Assembly (NCBI GenBank): GCA_963799245.1
Contig: CAWCWN010000002.1
Span: forward strand, 62,001 to 126,000
Direction: 5' to 3'
DNA: 64,000 nucleotides
Source of the DNA: CAWCWN01 sp963799245
GTDB taxonomy: Bacteria > Chloroflexota > Ktedonobacteria > Ktedonobacterales > Ktedonobacteraceae
The position numbers and the translations under genes were made by a program. The notes below the pieces were generated by a model, which did not search any database, was not told the DNA's origin, and saw nothing but the letters and a program-made list of their open reading frames with translations. How positions within the stretch are numbered: the stretch's first letter is position 1; every line of letters begins with the position of its first letter. This document shows, one piece after another, positions 41,686-49,430 of the stretch.

Positions 41686-43542
41686 TCACCGCTGCGCTGG
41701 CCCGGAGCCTTCATCTACAACACTCACCTGCACAGGCACAAATCCCTCGCCAGGCCGATAGTCCGGCAATTGATGGCGGAAATACGTGTTGTAGAGATGG
41801 GCGTAATGGCCGCCATGGCGCAGCAGTTCCTCATGATTGCCTTCCTCCACCACGCGCCCACGCGACAGGACCAGGATGCGATCGGCGTGCTGGATCGTGG
41901 AGAGGCGGTGCGCAATCAGGATTGCAGTGCGATGCTTGAGAAGCAAATCGAGCCCTTCTTGAATCTGCGCCTCAGTGAGTGGATCGACACTGGCCGTGGC
42001 CTCGTCGAGGATAATGATCGCCGGGTCTTGTAAGAGCACGCGCGCCAGGGCTACAAGCTGGCGCTGGCCCATTGAGAGCGCTCGCCCCTCCTCGCCAACC
42101 AGGGTATCCAGACCCTCAGGCAGCGCTTCCAGCCAGTCGCCGCGCCCGATACTGCGCGCGCTGGCCTCAATCTCTTCATCCCTGGCCGTGGGACGAGCGT
42201 AGCGGATATTCTCGGTGACGGTGCCTGTGAAGAGGAAAGGCGACTGCGGCACAATGCCAAGGTGCTGGTGGTATGTGTCCAGGTCAAAGCTGCGGATGTC
42301 GTGATCGTCGATCAGCAACTCGCCGCCCTGATATTCATAGAAACGCGCGATCAGTTTGGCCAGACTGGACTTGCCGGCACCGGTATGCCCGACAATGGCG
42401 ATGGTCTCGCCCGGCTGGATAGTCAGGTTGAAATCTGCCAGGATCGTCTGGCGATCATCATAGCTGAAGAAGAGCTTGCGGAACTCGATCTTCCCACGCA
42501 ACTGCTCTACTGGCGCGCGCGCGATCTGATGCACGCGTGGCTCGGCGTCGAGCAAGGCAAAGACGCGCTCGCTGGCGGAAAGACCAAGCTGGAACTGGCT
42601 CCAGAAAGAAGCGATGCTGGTCAATGGGAACCAGAGCAGGCCCATACTCTGCACAAACAGGAACCAGTCGCCGGCTGAGATCGTATGCGCGAGCACGCTG
42701 CGGCCGCCGAAATAGACCACGACCGTCGTGCCCAGATTAGCAATGAAGAAGAGCAGCGGGAAAACACCGCTATACACGAAGCCAGAGCGTACATTCACCT
42801 GGTACGATTGCTCGTTGACCCGCACGAACTCATTGTACATATTCTGTTCCTGGCGGAAGTTTTTTGCCACGGTGATCCCGCTCACCACCTCCTGGACATT
42901 GGCGTTGACCCGCGCCAGAGAGCGCTGCGCTCGCCGCGTTGTCTGGCGAGCGATACGCCTGAAGACCAGAGCTACCAGCACAATGGCCGGAACAATCGCC
43001 AGGGCCAGCAGGGCCAGGTAGAAACTTCTAAAGAAGAGCACGCCCATCAGCAGGAAGAAGAGTAAAAGCTGACTGAGCAGATTTAAGGCCAATGTCACAA
43101 CTGTGGCAAAGTCCTCAGTATCCGAGGTCACGCGGCTCACAATCTTGCCGGATGGAAACTCATCGTAGAAAGACATATCATGCGCCACGATGGCCGCGAA
43201 GGCATCCTTGCGCAGGTTCAGGACCACGTCAGCCACGGAACGCGCCGCGAAGCGCTGGCGAAAGAAGTTGAAGGTCCACGAGAGAATGCCTGCTGCCAGA
43301 ATCGCCGCGGTCAGGATGATCACAGTTTGCAGGGTCTTTGAGGCGATAAGCAGGTCAAGGCCGCGCGCTATCAGCAGCGGAAAGGCGGTGTCAACCAGCG
43401 AGGTGAGCACAATCAGGAGCGCGACAAAGAACATCAAGCGCCGCCGCGGGCGGAAATAGCCAATAATGCGCGCGATGAGAGCGCTATCACTGTATTTGCG
43501 GTCGTATGCTTCGGCTTCCAGGCCGTCCATTAAGAAACCCAT
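41686..43542 (-). CDS. ABC exporter, canonical half of a heterodimer
   Basis: 618 residues: six-helix transmembrane domain (about 30-330) then an ATPase domain. Walker A is GHTGAGKSS, the signature is LSMGQRQL (Gly in place of Met would be usual LSGGQ), Walker B is IIILDEATASVD with the catalytic Glu, and the H-loop is LIAHRLST. With the next gene it forms an ABC-type multidrug or lipid exporter. The pair lies on the minus strand 113 bp apart. Start at ATG 43542 (MGFLMDGLEAEAYDRKY) is the first that fits. Confidence 0.85.
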   Translation of the reverse strand: MGFLMDGLEAEAYDRKYSDSALIARIIGYFRPRRRLMFFVALLIVLTSLVDTAFPLLIARGLDLLIASKTLQTVIILTAAILAAGILSWTFNFFRQRFAARSVADVVLNLRKDAFAAIVAHDMSFYDEFPSGKIVSRVTSDTEDFATVVTLALNLLSQLLLFFLLMGVLFFRSFYLALLALAIVPAIVLVALVFRRIARQTTRRAQRSLARVNANVQEVVSGITVAKNFRQEQNMYNEFVRVNEQSYQVNVRSGFVYSGVFPLLFFIANLGTTVVVYFGGRSVLAHTISAGDWFLFVQSMGLLWFPLTSIASFWSQFQLGLSASERVFALLDAEPRVHQIARAPVEQLRGKIEFRKLFFSYDDRQTILADFNLTIQPGETIAIVGHTGAGKSSLAKLIARFYEYQGGELLIDDHDIRSFDLDTYHQHLGIVPQSPFLFTGTVTENIRYARPTARDEEIEASARSIGRGDWLEALPEGLDTLVGEEGRALSMGQRQLVALARVLLQDPAIIILDEATASVDPLTEAQIQEGLDLLLKHRTAILIAHRLSTIQHADRILVLSRGRVVEEGNHEELLRHGGHYAHLYNTYFRHQLPDYRPGEGFVPVQVSVVDEGSGPAQR

Positions 43543-43655
43543 AGAATCTCCAGTACATCAGCTCTATATAAGCATCTCAGCTTGTTTGCCCCGGCCAGCC
43601 ATTTGCAGAACTTCAGGGCACGATGCGCGAGAACACCTCCATGCTGGCTTCCCGC

Positions 43656-45512
43656 TCAGGATGTTGTTGCCCGCTGCACTCCGGCTCTGAAGTTCTCTTG
43701 CTGCGCCGGGCCATAATGAGCAAAGATGCGGCGATAGGTTTCGCAGCGACCCAGCAGCTCTTCATGCGTGCCCTGATCGACGAGTGCACCCTGACGTAGT
43801 ACCAGGACCTTGTCGGCCCAGCGGATCTGCGAGAGGCGATGGGTGATCAGCAGGGTAGTGCGGCCCTCTAGTACGCGATGAATGGCACGCTGGATCTCAT
43901 CCTCGGTGGCGCTGTCGATGGCGCTGGTCGAGTCGTCAAGGATCAGGATACGCGGATCCGTCAGCAGGGCGCGCGCAATGGCGATGCGCTGGCGCTGCCC
44001 CCCGGAGAGCGTCACTCCGCGCTCGCCAATCTCGGTCGCATATCCCTTTTTGAAACTCAGGATAAACTGATGCGCCTGCGCGTCGCGCGCGGCTCGCTCA
44101 ATGGCCTCGCGATCGGCTTTCTGGCCAAGTCCATAGGCGATGTTCTCGGTGACTGAGCGCGAGAAGAGAAAGATATCCTGCTCGATCGTCGATATCTGCG
44201 AGCGCAGCGCATCCAGGTTCCAGTCGCGCACATCAACGCCATCGACCAGGATGCGCCCGCTTTCCACGTCGTAGATACGGTTGATCAGTCTGGTTAGCGT
44301 GCTCTTGCCCGAACCCGTCTGGCCGACGATAGCAAGCGTTGAGCCTGGTCCGGCGTGGAACGAGATGTCCTTTATAACCGGCGTACCCTCATAGCTGAAA
44401 GAGACGCGCTCAAAGACGATGTCACCGCGCATACCCTCCTCGCTGCCTCGATAGCCCCCCTCGTTTTCATCCAGTTCCGTCTCTTGCTTGAGGATGCTCA
44501 GAATACGCCCCGCACCGGCTATACCAAGCTGTACCAGACTAAATGACCAGTTGGAGTTAAAGGCCGGGTAGCGCAGCACTGCCATCAGACTCATAAAGGC
44601 TATCAGGCTGCCCACGGAGATCTGATTATGCACAACCAGGGAGAGGCCGTGCAGGAAGGCGAAGACCAGGGCAAGCGAGAGCAGCAGCGGCGGCAGATAC
44701 CAGGACTGGACATATCCGTTTCTGACAAAAAGGTCGCGATAGAGACCGGCGCGCTTCTCAAACCTGCGCATCTCCTCCTTCTCCTGGGCCGCAGCTTTCA
44801 CCACCTGGATGCCACTGATCGTTTCATTCAGGCCCGCGTTGAGTTCGCCAAACTTCTCGCGCATGCTGTCCGCAATCGGTGCGAGCTGGTGGGAGTAGAA
44901 ACGCACCGCGATCAGAAACGAAGCGGTGAAGAGCAGCGGCACCAGAAGAAGCTGGTAATTGATCGAGCCAATGAAAATTAAGGTCATCATCAGGCTGACA
45001 TTGGAGTCAAAGATGATGTCAAAGCCGGGTGTGATCATATTGCTCAACTGGGTCATATCGTTGGCTGCTCGCGCCATAATGTCGCCCACGCGCTGGCGAT
45101 TGTGGAAGGTCTGGCTTTTGCCCAGCAGGCTCAGATACAGCTCCGCCCGGGCATCGCGCACCACGCGTTTGCCAATCAACTCGGGGAAGATGCGCGCGCC
45201 AATATCCGCGCACCCGCCAAGGGCGATGGTGCCAAGCATAAGAAAAACCAGGTAAGCAAGCCGGTCCAGGGAACCGCTTAGAACCGCGTTAAAGGCCGCG
45301 CCGGTCAGGAGCGAGACGCTCGCGTAGACCCCATTGGCCATGAGCGAGGCCAGCATATAGAACAGAGCCAGGTGCCTGTAGCGCCACAAATGCGCAATGA
45401 TCCAGCGTACAGGGCTGGTCAGGTTATAGTGATATTCGTTCTGCGTGGTAAATTCACGTTTAGACAAGCTATCCCCCAGTAATGCACCAGCGAGATCCAG
45501 GCAATAGACCAT
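43656..45512 (-). CDS. ABC exporter, degenerate half of a heterodimer
   Basis: 618 residues with six transmembrane helices and an ATPase domain: Walker A GQTGSGKST, signature LSGGQRQR, Walker B RILILDDSTSAID, where the catalytic Glu is Asp, and H-loop ITHRLSQ. This pattern, one normal and one degenerate ATP site, is typical of heterodimeric exporters such as TM287/288 and LmrCD. The 45512 ATG has no ribosome-binding site; a TTG at 45467 after GGGGGAT is an alternative start that would give about 603 residues. It lies upstream of the canonical half. Confidence 0.83.
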   Translation of the reverse strand: MVYCLDLAGALLGDSLSKREFTTQNEYHYNLTSPVRWIIAHLWRYRHLALFYMLASLMANGVYASVSLLTGAAFNAVLSGSLDRLAYLVFLMLGTIALGGCADIGARIFPELIGKRVVRDARAELYLSLLGKSQTFHNRQRVGDIMARAANDMTQLSNMITPGFDIIFDSNVSLMMTLIFIGSINYQLLLVPLLFTASFLIAVRFYSHQLAPIADSMREKFGELNAGLNETISGIQVVKAAAQEKEEMRRFEKRAGLYRDLFVRNGYVQSWYLPPLLLSLALVFAFLHGLSLVVHNQISVGSLIAFMSLMAVLRYPAFNSNWSFSLVQLGIAGAGRILSILKQETELDENEGGYRGSEEGMRGDIVFERVSFSYEGTPVIKDISFHAGPGSTLAIVGQTGSGKSTLTRLINRIYDVESGRILVDGVDVRDWNLDALRSQISTIEQDIFLFSRSVTENIAYGLGQKADREAIERAARDAQAHQFILSFKKGYATEIGERGVTLSGGQRQRIAIARALLTDPRILILDDSTSAIDSATEDEIQRAIHRVLEGRTTLLITHRLSQIRWADKVLVLRQGALVDQGTHEELLGRCETYRRIFAHYGPAQQENFRAGVQRATTS

Positions 45513-45671
45513 GCAAAAGCAGTTGTAGAACCTCTATTCTATCACATCAAAGTGCGTTGGTGTGTGGCCGGGGAGCAGTTCCAGATGGATCCATGCATAA
45601 AAGCCCTTGCCAGGGATAGCACTACCATTAGTCAGCCCACGCCTCCCCCTCTCTGAAGAGCATACACTCAG

Positions 45672-47381
45672 TCAGGTAAGGAGCGGCTGGTAGATCACAT
45701 AGCCATCCATGTTAAAGTGACGAAAATGCCGGCTATTAAGGGCAGGATTTTTCGCCGCCGCCTGCGCGAAGTCGGAGCCCTGCGGAAACACGTAGGGAGC
45801 GCCTCGATCAGCGGCCACGCTCTTATAGTACGGGTAGTAGCGGTTCAACCCGATTGTGAGGTCGGTGTATACCACGCCACAGGGGATCTGCTCATGCGTA
45901 GCGAACATCAGGCGGTCGCAGACCCAGTAGCCCGAGTACATATGTTTGATGCCCAGCTGTGAGAGGTCATGAACCAGGGTGACAGCGCTCTGATTGTAGG
46001 CGGCGCTGGCGGCGACATCACTAAAATTGGCGAGAAAGCATCCCAGGAGCGAGCCGCCGATCAGGAGCAGCAGCGCGCTTCTCAGCGCCATATTCAGAGC
46101 GCCGGGCGCCGCATCCGCTACAGGCTGCGTAACATTCCTCAATCCGTTCCAGATTGGCCAGATGATCGCCGGCGTGAGAATCAGCAGGCCGATCAGGTAA
46201 CGCGTGCTCCAGGGCTTCTCCCATGCCAGGGGGCTGTCGGCGAAAAGGAAAAGTGTCAGCGCGCCGCTACACAGCAGCATCAGCCGCGCAAAGTGGATGA
46301 TCGCCGCCTGCCTCTCTTCTTCCGGCCAGGCCTGGCCATGTGACCGGCGGCGTCTCCACAGTTTCCAGAGAGCTAGCATAGCCAGCACAATGGCCATGCC
46401 CAGCAGCAGGAGGTAGCCCAGGCTCCAACCTCCATCGATCAGCACGCATGGCAATGTACGTGATGTCGCAGGTCCGAAAAGTGGCATCTCCTGCAAGCTG
46501 CAGTAGGGGTTGATGCCTGTAGCCACTGGCAGGCTATCAAACAATGTCGCAGACAACTGCTGGAGGGGGCGAGCGACAGGGCCTGCAACACTCTTGCCAC
46601 TTTGAATTTGCAGAGCGACCTGTAGAGAATTTTGCCCCGCGGGCGCAGTCAAATTATAGCGAATGAGGGGCAGAGAGCCAATGAGCAGGCCTAACAGAAG
46701 CAGCAGCGGTGCCCACGTTCGCCATTCATGCCGGCAGTAAAGCAGGAGAATAAGCCCGCTCACTAGAAAGAAAGGAGCGATAAGAATGTGGCTCCAGAGA
46801 CCGAGACCCGCTGCTAAACCCCATCCGGCGTAGGCCAGCAGGCGCCACCTGCGCCTGCGAGGTAACATCTCCCTTCCGGCCGTCAGCGCCAACCAGGAGG
46901 CAAGCAGTAGCAACAGCGTGCCAAAGAGCAGGGTTTCGACGGCGCCGCCCACGGCGCGAATTTCTGGCAGGAGAATATTGCGCGCCCCCACGCTCAATAA
47001 AACGAGGGAGATCAGGGCCAGCTTTTTTGAATACAACAGGGTTGTCAATAGATATAAACTCAGTAGAAAGAGCGTAAAGAGAATAAGCATGCCCAGGCGC
47101 AGTGAGAAAAGTGAGGTTCCAAACAGGTGAAATAGCAGTGCACCCACGTACGCTTCGATAGTGCCCATATAGTTCTGGCCGTAGAGAAAGATGGGAAGCT
47201 CATGGCGATAGGCGATATGCATGGCTTCTAAACCCATTGTGCCTTCATCGCTATCCGCTTCCGGCCAGCCGCTGATCACCAGCGTCAGACGCAGCAGCAG
47301 GGCCAGCCCGATGATGGCCAGCGCCGCGATTTCGTAAGGGCCAAATTTCAGACGGTGCAAAAATTTATTGAGGCGCGACAT
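45672..47381 (-). CDS. Polytopic GT-C glycosyltransferase (PMT_2/ArnT-like)
   Basis: 569 residues with about eleven hydrophobic helices. The first outer loop has GWPEADSDEGTMGLEAMHIAYRHELPIFLYGQNYMGTIE, a DE-containing motif in the position of the catalytic Asp of PMT_2/GT39-type enzymes; it is the active-site loop of many uncharacterised prokaryotic GT-C proteins. The C-terminal ~120 residues form an outer domain. It would add sugar from a polyprenyl-phosphate donor to a lipid, protein or glycan. It is independent of the neighbouring ABC genes (gap 159 bp). Confidence 0.7.
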   Translation of the reverse strand: MSRLNKFLHRLKFGPYEIAALAIIGLALLLRLTLVISGWPEADSDEGTMGLEAMHIAYRHELPIFLYGQNYMGTIEAYVGALLFHLFGTSLFSLRLGMLILFTLFLLSLYLLTTLLYSKKLALISLVLLSVGARNILLPEIRAVGGAVETLLFGTLLLLLASWLALTAGREMLPRRRRWRLLAYAGWGLAAGLGLWSHILIAPFFLVSGLILLLYCRHEWRTWAPLLLLLGLLIGSLPLIRYNLTAPAGQNSLQVALQIQSGKSVAGPVARPLQQLSATLFDSLPVATGINPYCSLQEMPLFGPATSRTLPCVLIDGGWSLGYLLLLGMAIVLAMLALWKLWRRRRSHGQAWPEEERQAAIIHFARLMLLCSGALTLFLFADSPLAWEKPWSTRYLIGLLILTPAIIWPIWNGLRNVTQPVADAAPGALNMALRSALLLLIGGSLLGCFLANFSDVAASAAYNQSAVTLVHDLSQLGIKHMYSGYWVCDRLMFATHEQIPCGVVYTDLTIGLNRYYPYYKSVAADRGAPYVFPQGSDFAQAAAKNPALNSRHFRHFNMDGYVIYQPLLT

Positions 47382-47522
47382 GATTATCCTTCTCTATATT
47401 CTGTGAAATAGCATATTCTACCATTTTCTAACGAAACTGAAGCGCCATGAGGTACTATTTGACCTGCGAAAATCTCTGGCTTCCTCTGCGCGGGATGCTT
47501 TTTCCAGCATTATGTTGTACAC

Positions 47523-47553
47523 TTGACATATCGCAAATGGTGGCGCGCATAAA
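47523..47553 (+). promoter_or_regulatory. Possible promoter of yqeY
   Basis: A perfect TTGACA (47523-47528) is followed 17-19 bases later by CGCATAAAG, only a poor -10. It lies 35-60 bases before the ATG at 47588, so the position is right but the sequence is weak. Confidence 0.3.
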
Positions 47554-47587
47554 GGTGATGAGGTTTCTGAACAAGGAGATAGTATTT

Positions 47588-48067
47588 ATGGCGGAACAAC
47601 GAGCGGAATTACCGCTAGAGCAACAATTGCGCAAGGATATCCAGGACGCACAACGTGCTCGCGATCAGTTGAAACTCAATACGCTGCGCATGGCATTAGG
47701 GGCGATCCACAATCTTGAAGTGGCGCGTACGGATCGTAAGAACCCGGAACATGGCCAGGCGCTCACCCAGGCCGATGGCATGCGCGTGCTCGAGCAGGAG
47801 GTCAAGAAACGCAATCAGGCTATTCCACTTTACCGCCAGGGAGGGAGAGTGGACCTGGCTGAGAAAGAGCAGCATGAGCTGGATATTCTGCAGAGTTATC
47901 TGCCGAACTCACAAATCAGCGATGATGATATTCGAGCGATCGTTGCCGACGTGATTGCCCAGCATGGCAGGGAATTTAAGCGGGTCATGCCCCTCAGCAT
48001 TAAAGAGACGAAGGGACGAGCGGATGGCGCTCGCGTCCAGCGCATTGTCAGAGAAATGACACAGTAG
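47588..48067 (+). CDS. GatB/YqeY domain protein
   Basis: About 159 residues. The family pattern is clear: LEQQLRKDIQDAQRARDQLKLNTLRMALGAIHNLEVART, VLEQEVKKRNQAIPLYRQGGRVDLAEKEQHELDILQSYLP, and a C-terminal FKRVMPLSIKETKGRADGARVQRIVREM. This corresponds to the C-terminal helical domain of GatB found alone; YqeY proteins are thought to interact with tRNA or amidotransferases, but their role is not established. AAGGAGATAGTATTT precedes the ATG at 47588, which I prefer over upstream in-frame starts. Confidence 0.88.
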   Translation: MAEQRAELPLEQQLRKDIQDAQRARDQLKLNTLRMALGAIHNLEVARTDRKNPEHGQALTQADGMRVLEQEVKKRNQAIPLYRQGGRVDLAEKEQHELDILQSYLPNSQISDDDIRAIVADVIAQHGREFKRVMPLSIKETKGRADGARVQRIVREMTQ

Positions 48068-48076
48068 GCTCTCTTC

Positions 48077-49102
48077 TTATGGGAAGGTCTTAAACAGGTC
48101 GCGTAGATCGTTGGCATTGGCCGCATCGCCCAGCAGCGGGGTCACGCCAAATATCTCCTGCAGGGTGCGCAGGGTTGAGCTATGAGTATGGTGAATGGTA
48201 TTCGAGTAGCCGCCGCCCTTCGCGTCAGGCGAGAGCACAATCATCCCGATTGGGCCGTCCCCGCCTTCGCCCTCGTCCCAGGTAATGAAGACGATGCCGC
48301 CGCTCTTGTAGGCCTGAGAGCTGAGAATCGCCGGGAGATTCTGGGCCAGCCAGTTATCGCCCTGTTTCACAGGATCGTTGAGCGGCGCGCAGCTGTCGTG
48401 CATATCATTGCACAGGTTCGGCGTGATAAAGTTGTAACGCGCCGGGCTATTGCGCTGCAGGTCTGTGGCCAGCTCGCCAAAGGGCCGTATATGTGCTATG
48501 CAGTAGGCTGATTGCGCATCGTTGGTGTTCGTGACATCGTCGAAGTAGACCATCGGATTGTGTTTGGGAGCATACAGGCCCTCCCCACTGAGCGGGCAAG
48601 CATTGCCGCTGATGCCTTCCTGGTAGGACCTCCACGAGATGTGGGCATTGTTCAGCAGGGTGACAAGGTGGCGCGTTGTGCCCTGGTGATTGGCGGCCGG
48701 GTCCGCGTCGTCGTTGATGCCAAAGTTCGTCCCGGCCTCGAGCCATAAATAGTTTGGTTCGCTGGGATGGTTACCTGGCGGATTATAGTACTGTTCGGCG
48801 TATGCTGCCATCGGTAGGAGCGTAGCGTTGATGTACGGCGCGGAGGGGCTATTTTTGATATCCGACCAGTTGTGGTTCTCCATCATAATTAAGAAAACCG
48901 TTTTATTGCTACTAACCGCTACGTGGTCAGGGGACGAGGCCACCCCTGTAGAGCTGGCCGCGACGTGCTCGGGCGTGCCGGCGCCAGGATACACCCCGGC
49001 CTGCTGCGGCTCCCCGCAGGCGTTGAGCACGATACTTCCTATAACAACAAAGATTACCAGCGCAGGTAGCCTTAACAGATGTGCGGGCAGTGGTTGCAAC
49101 AT
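48077..49102 (-). CDS. Secreted phosphoesterase (acid phosphatase/phospholipase C-like) lipoprotein
   Basis: 341 residues. The start at 49102 (MLQPLPAHLLRLPALVIFVVIG) has CAGGAGAG before it and gives a lipoprotein signal with lipobox LNAC at about residue 33, so the protein is probably anchored outside the membrane. The mature part is the phosphoesterase (alkaline-phosphatase-like) family: IMMENHNWSDI near the N-terminus, NYLWLEAGTNFGINDD, NFITPNLCNDMHDS, and the metal-type IVFITWDEGEGGDG and HTHSSTLRTLQEIF segments. It should hydrolyse phosphomonoesters or phospholipids. It converges with yqeY. Confidence 0.83.
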   Translation of the reverse strand: MLQPLPAHLLRLPALVIFVVIGSIVLNACGEPQQAGVYPGAGTPEHVAASSTGVASSPDHVAVSSNKTVFLIMMENHNWSDIKNSPSAPYINATLLPMAAYAEQYYNPPGNHPSEPNYLWLEAGTNFGINDDADPAANHQGTTRHLVTLLNNAHISWRSYQEGISGNACPLSGEGLYAPKHNPMVYFDDVTNTNDAQSAYCIAHIRPFGELATDLQRNSPARYNFITPNLCNDMHDSCAPLNDPVKQGDNWLAQNLPAILSSQAYKSGGIVFITWDEGEGGDGPIGMIVLSPDAKGGGYSNTIHHTHSSTLRTLQEIFGVTPLLGDAANANDLRDLFKTFP

Positions 49103-49430
49103 ATTCTCTCCTGTATCATCACAGCACATTTTCTCTGCAGCTGCGCCGCTACCCTCACCGGGAACCCTGCCCGGGGCACCCTCTCCGGGCACCCTGCCTG
49201 GGAGGCAGGTAATGAGGTAATAGGTAATGAGGTAGTAATCAGCGGCAAGGCTGTAGTATCTAGAGTATAGTATACGCTGCATCACTCGTACCCAGTAAAA
49301 GTCGCACTGATCTGTGCCGCGTATGCTTGACAAAGACCGACTTTCACTCGTACGATATAAAATCCAATGTGTATAAAAATGCGTGACTCTTGTAATTCTG
49401 AACCTTATGGAAAGGGCTAACTGCGACGGC
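49103..49430. other. Divergent promoter region with two short tandem repeats
   Basis: 328 bases between the phosphoesterase and the cysS-GT2 fusion. It holds two imperfect copies of a 27-bp GC-rich unit (49152-49178, 49179-49205; CCCTCACCGGGAACCCTGCC type) and two copies of a 15-bp unit GGTAATGAGGTAATA / GGTAATGAGGTAGTA (49208-49222, 49223-49237). An AT-rich GTATCTAGAGTATAGTATAC stretch follows at about 49255-49275. Repeats like these can bind regulators but no protein can be named. Confidence 0.5.

Noticed and set aside
49383..49430. Earlier GTG/ATG starts for the CysRS fusion
   Set aside because: CysRS homology begins at MKIYNTLT (49431). Upstream residues are unlike the family and lack a better ribosome-binding site.
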